Positions 60,584 to 64,000 of a DNA stretch of 64,000 bases are shown here, piece after piece. The notes under the pieces were generated by a model. That model did not search any database and was not told the DNA's origin. It saw only the letters and a program-made list of their open reading frames with translations. Origin of the DNA: Thalassotalea ponticola (GTDB lineage Bacteria; Pseudomonadota; Gammaproteobacteria; Enterobacterales; Alteromonadaceae); NCBI RefSeq assembly GCF_041379045.1, contig NZ_CP166871.1, forward strand, positions 1,488,001 through 1,552,000. Direction: 5' to 3'. The position numbers and the translations under genes are program-made. Within the stretch, counting starts at the first letter, position 1; every line of letters starts with the position of its first letter.

Positions 60584-62257
60584 TTAGACCGTTTTATAAC
60601 CTTGATTGTGTACGCTGCTGACCGCCCGCCCTGACGGATCGGCCATGTCGTTAAAGGCTTTGTCCCAAGCCAGCGCTGCTTCGGTTGAGCAGGCCACCGA
60701 CTTTCCGCCCGGTACGCACTGGGCGGCACTGTCAAGTGGAAAGTGTTGTTCAAACAGAGTGCGATAGTAATAGGCCTCTTTGGTTTGTGGGGTGTTGTGA
60801 GCAAACTTAAAGCCGGCATTGGCAAGTTGCTGATCACTGACCTCTTGCTCCACCAACACTTTAAGGCTGTCAATCCAATTGTAACCAACGCCGTCTGAAA
60901 ACTGCTCTTTTTGGCGCCACAATATTTCTTCGGGTAAATAGCCATTAAATGCACTGCGCAGCACGTGCTTTTCAATGCGGCCGTCTTTACACATTTTATC
61001 TTCAGGGTTGATGCGCATCGCGGTATCTAAAAAGCTTTTATCTAAAAACGGTACGCGCGCTTCAATTCCCCAAGCCGCCATCGCTTTATTGGCTCGCAAA
61101 CAATCAAACATGTGTAACGCGTTGAGTTTACGCACTAGCTCTTGATGAAATTCTTTTGCATTTGGGGCTTTGTGAAAATACAAATAGCCACCAAATATTT
61201 CATCCGCACCTTCGCCTGACAACACCATTTTTATGCCCATGGCTTTAATTTTTCGCGCCATCAAGTACATTGGCGTCGAGGCGCGAACGGTGGTGACATC
61301 ATAGGTTTCTAAGTGATAAATGACTTCCTTAATGGCGTCGAGTCCGTCTTGGACGGTAAAAGTAATGCTGTGATGAACGGTACCTATGGCATCGGCAACT
61401 TTTTGTGCGGCGAGTAGATCGGGGGAGCCCTCAAGACCGCAGGCAAAGGAGTGTAACTTGGGCCACCAAGCATCGGCTAAATCGTTTTCTTCAACCCGTT
61501 TACCGGCAAACTTTTGGGTAATAGCCGAAACTAGCGATGAGTCTAAGCCACCGGACAACAATACGCCGTAGGGAACATCCGTCATCAAGTGACTTTTTAC
61601 ACTGGTTTCAAGTGATTCGCGCAACGCAGTGATATCGGTTGTATTGTTCTCGATAGCACTATACGCTTGCCAATCGCGTTGATAATAACGCTCGAGCTTG
61701 CCTTTTTTACTACTTAAGTAGTGTCCTGGCGGGAATTCACTTACGGTTTTGCACACCCCAATCAAAGCTTTCATTTCTGATGCAAGGTAAAAGTTGCCGT
61801 GCTCGTCATAGCCGGTATACAAAGGAATAATACCAAGGTGATCGCGGGCGATTAGGTAACTGTTGTCAGTTTGATCGTAAAGGCAAAACGCAAACATACC
61901 GTGCAAGCTATCAATAAAGGCCTCTTGCTGTTGTTGATATAACGGCAAAATCACTTCACAGTCTGATTGTGTTGCAAAGTGATAATCACTCGCTACTGTG
62001 GCTTCAAGCGCTTTGTGATTATATATCTCACCGTTAACGGCAAGCACTTGCTGGCGACTCTCACTATACAGAGGCTGGGCGCCGTTAGTAGTGTCAACAA
62101 TGGCTAAACGCTCGTGCACTAAAATCGCGTGTTCATTGGCAAATATGCCAGACCAGTCTGGGCCGCGATGGCGCATCAGGCGAGATTGCTCGATAGCCGT
62201 GGCGCGAAGGGCAGAGGCATCAGATTTAATGTCTAAAATACAAAATATTGAACACAT
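60584..62257 (-). CDS. asnB: Asparagine synthetase B (glutamine-hydrolysing)
   Basis: AsnB makes asparagine from aspartate, ATP and glutamine. The 557-residue protein (E. coli 554) has the N-terminal nucleophile Cys2 after methionine removal (MCSIFCILD). The Ntn amidotransferase domain holds HRGPDWSG, NGEIYNH and SDCEVILPLY. The synthetase domain holds the ATP pyrophosphatase loop LLSGGLDSSLV and VLSGEGADEIFGGY. Its ending matches long gammaproteobacterial AsnB. It is transcribed alone on the minus strand. Confidence 0.97.
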   Translation of the reverse strand: MCSIFCILDIKSDASALRATAIEQSRLMRHRGPDWSGIFANEHAILVHERLAIVDTTNGAQPLYSESRQQVLAVNGEIYNHKALEATVASDYHFATQSDCEVILPLYQQQQEAFIDSLHGMFAFCLYDQTDNSYLIARDHLGIIPLYTGYDEHGNFYLASEMKALIGVCKTVSEFPPGHYLSSKKGKLERYYQRDWQAYSAIENNTTDITALRESLETSVKSHLMTDVPYGVLLSGGLDSSLVSAITQKFAGKRVEENDLADAWWPKLHSFACGLEGSPDLLAAQKVADAIGTVHHSITFTVQDGLDAIKEVIYHLETYDVTTVRASTPMYLMARKIKAMGIKMVLSGEGADEIFGGYLYFHKAPNAKEFHQELVRKLNALHMFDCLRANKAMAAWGIEARVPFLDKSFLDTAMRINPEDKMCKDGRIEKHVLRSAFNGYLPEEILWRQKEQFSDGVGYNWIDSLKVLVEQEVSDQQLANAGFKFAHNTPQTKEAYYYRTLFEQHFPLDSAAQCVPGGKSVACSTEAALAWDKAFNDMADPSGRAVSSVHNQGYKTV

Positions 62258-62573
62258 AAGTTTACTTCCTGTATAGGCAACGGATACATTTCATCGACTG
62301 GTCAGTGGCTAGTGTGATGCGACACCGACGCAAAAAAACAACTTAACCAAACGTGCTGTAAATCACTTCGTCAACAATCGCCATACGTGCTTTCATTGTT
62401 GTGTTGGCGCGTCACATTTAGTCACTTTAGTTATGTTGTGCTGGTTTTTTATACCGAACATGCGATGTGTCATCGGAGTACAGACAAAAAAAGCATGAGA
62501 GAATTACTCCCATGCTTTTACGTTGTGCTATTTAGCCTAAAAAATCAATAGCAAATACGATAAATTAGACTAT
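62258..62573. other. Intergenic region between asnB and the M28 peptidase
   Basis: About 315 bases containing the asnB promoter region and the terminator of the upstream peptidase gene. No other gene or repeat is visible. Confidence 0.4.
62486..62519 (-). terminator. Terminator after the M28 peptidase gene
   Basis: On the minus strand AAAAGCATG and CATGCTTTT pair with an inner GAG/CTC pair set across one mismatch (62489-62519), followed by seven T. Confidence 0.8.
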
Positions 62574-64000
62574 TTATTCAACTTTTTCTGTGCGTTTATT
62601 AGACTGTGTTGTCGGGCGCTGAAACTCGCTATTTTTAGACCACTTCGGCCAATCAGTTGAGTTTGCTAATTGATAAATGACATCAAAGTGTACTTTTGCA
62701 TCGTCTTCTGCGCCACTTAAGTCCCAGTTGGGGTTGTACTCATCACATGTTTGGTGATAACAAGCGCGCATTTTCGGTAGCACCTTTTGTCGGTACGCTT
62801 TGGTTTTTTCATCGATTGGCTCACTGCCGCCGCCAGCGTACAACGCAGGCACACCAACTTTGGCGAAATTAAAGTGATCTGAGCGATAATAGCTACCTGC
62901 CGCAGGGTTAGTCTCTGTCACTAATCGGCGGTTTTGTTTTTTCGCTGCGGCGTTCAAATAGGTCTCTAATTCCGATTTACCCAGGCCTCGTACCTCTAAG
63001 TCGGAAACGCGACCCAGAATATTCATACTGTCAATGTTGAGTACACCAACGGTATTTTTAAGGCTGTAGATCGGGTTTTGAGCGTAGTATTTAGAGCCCA
63101 GCAAACCTTGTTCTTCCGCGGTAGTCGCCAGCACCGTAATTGAGCGCTCAGGACGTTGTTCAAGTGATGCCAACGCTTTAGCGATTTCTATAATACCTGC
63201 GATACCGGTGGCATTATCGTGAGCACCATTGTAGATGGTATCGCCGTCTAATGAGCTATCTTCGCCGATGTGATCCCAGTGGCCGGTCAATAAAATTCGT
63301 TCGTCAGCTCGTTTTGAACCTTCTAGATTGGCAATGAAGTTGTACGAGGTTGAATTTTTTATCGAACTTTCAACCCGAGCGGAAGCGGTTAGACCAAGTG
63401 ATTTATTCACCGGTCCGATCATCGCTTTGTTTTTGTATTCAGTAAAGTCCAAGCCAGCTTGAGCGAATAGCGCCTTAGTGGCATCGAGGGTAAGCCAGCC
63501 TTCTAATTGAACGCGGTCTTTGCCGCCATCTTCGTCAAACAAAACGTATTGAGGCCCAGTCCAACCGTTCGTTACCACCGACCAAGGATATGATGCGGGG
63601 CCCGTTTCGTGAACAATGATTGCCGCTGCAGCGCCTTGACGGCTGGCTTCTTCGTATTTGTAAGTCCAGCGACCGTAATAGGTCATAGCGCTACCGGTAA
63701 ACAGACTTGGAATTTGCGACGCATAACCGGGATCGTTGACTAACATAACAACCGTCTTGCCTTTGACATCAATGCCTTGATAATCATTCCAGTTGTATTC
63801 AGGGGCGTTGATACCATAACCGACAAAAACGATTTCGCTATTGCTGATCTGTTCTAATTTACTCACGCGCGACGTGCCTAACACCATATCGTCAACGTAG
63901 TTAAATGACGTGGTTTTACCGTGTCCTTCAACGGTTAGCACCGTGTCGCCAGATGCTGTTATTTCAGATAACTCAACCGCTTGCAAAAAACTGCCATTAT
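62574..64000 (-). CDS. M28-family metallopeptidase, N-terminus outside the window
   Basis: About 475 residues are visible and the frame continues past the right edge, so the start is missing. A PA domain (about 90-200 of the fragment, VFVGYGINAPEYNWNDYQGIDVKGKTVVML) precedes the di-zinc M28 domain. Ligands are visible in LTGHWDHIGE, GAHDNATGIAGI, TTAEEQGLLGSK, NIDSMN and RSDHFNFAKVGVPAL. This is the secreted or periplasmic aminopeptidase type seen in many marine bacteria. Substrate preference cannot be read from the sequence. A terminator follows on the minus strand. Confidence 0.92.
   Translation of the reverse strand, partial: NGSFLQAVELSEITASGDTVLTVEGHGKTTSFNYVDDMVLGTSRVSKLEQISNSEIVFVGYGINAPEYNWNDYQGIDVKGKTVVMLVNDPGYASQIPSLFTGSAMTYYGRWTYKYEEASRQGAAAAIIVHETGPASYPWSVVTNGWTGPQYVLFDEDGGKDRVQLEGWLTLDATKALFAQAGLDFTEYKNKAMIGPVNKSLGLTASARVESSIKNSTSYNFIANLEGSKRADERILLTGHWDHIGEDSSLDGDTIYNGAHDNATGIAGIIEIAKALASLEQRPERSITVLATTAEEQGLLGSKYYAQNPIYSLKNTVGVLNIDSMNILGRVSDLEVRGLGKSELETYLNAAAKKQNRRLVTETNPAAGSYYRSDHFNFAKVGVPALYAGGGSEPIDEKTKAYRQKVLPKMRACYHQTCDEYNPNWDLSGAEDDAKVHFDVIYQLANSTDWPKWSKNSEFQRPTTQSNKRTEKVE

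Noticed and set aside
60547..60975. 142-codon minus-strand frame overlapping the asnB end
   Set aside because: Out-of-frame shadow of the AsnB C-terminal region.

Overview
The window looks like a housekeeping stretch of a gammaproteobacterial chromosome, most probably a marine member of Alteromonadales (Colwelliaceae, Thalassotalea-like). This is inferred from the gene content and order: lapB-pyrF, yceD-rpmF-plsX-fabHDG-acpP-fabF, pabC-mltG-tmk-holB-pilZ-tatD, the AcnD/PrpF type of methylcitrate cluster, proQ-prc, and a 180-kDa-type NAD-glutamate dehydrogenase next to pyrD. There are no rRNA or tRNA genes, no prophage, no insertion sequence and no CRISPR array. Almost all genes are intact. 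lapB is cut by the left edge and an M28 peptidase by the right edge.

Layout. 1-2.3 kb: lapB end, pyrF, efpL and a ComEA-like helix-hairpin-helix protein. 2.4-7.3 kb: rne (minus) divergent from rluC. 8.0-10.2 kb: a large orphan lipoprotein. 10.4-22.3 kb: yceF (minus), then the fatty-acid/phospholipid cluster (yceD to fabF) and the pabC-mltG-tmk-holB-pilZ-tatD run. 22.3-24.2 kb: a 700-base intergenic region rich in unexplained structure, then an SpmA/SpmB-type fused membrane protein. 24.5-31.4 kb: the propionate (methylcitrate) cluster: GntR/FCD regulator, prpB, prpC, acnD, prpF. 31.5-38.4 kb: DUF5666 lipoprotein (minus), DUF2057 and SIMPL proteins, free-methionine-sulfoxide reductase, a small unknown, proQ and prc. 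38.9-42.0 kb: NhaC-type antiporter, a rhombosortase-target lipoprotein and a MAPEG protein. 42.0-43.3 kb: the main accessory patch, with an inverted repeat, a small two-helix membrane protein followed at its stop codon by an integron attC-like site, and a 105-base tandem array. 43.4-46.0 kb: pepN. 46.5-53.3 kb: a DUF1302-DUF1329-YCF48-RND/MMPL envelope cluster. 53.7-59.7 kb: NAD-GDH and pyrD. 59.8-64 kb: minus-strand lipoprotein, asnB and M28 peptidase.

Functional links. The yceD-fabF block supplies L32, the phosphate acyltransferase PlsX and the core of type II fatty acid synthesis. The prp block oxidises propionyl-CoA through 2-methylcitrate and is probably controlled by its GntR regulator acting at two identical palindromes beside that gene. 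The DUF1302/DUF1329/YCF48/MMPL genes together could form an outer-membrane barrel, periplasmic carrier, propeller and inner-membrane pump for a hydrophobic compound. That is the best candidate for an under-described system here.

The most unusual non-coding signals are the attC-like site, the 105-base repeats whose hairpin shows a compensatory base change, the orphan minus-strand terminator after tatD, and a yceD promoter so close to its ATG that the mRNA should be essentially leaderless. All calls were made by reading the sequence and recalling protein families; no database search was run.
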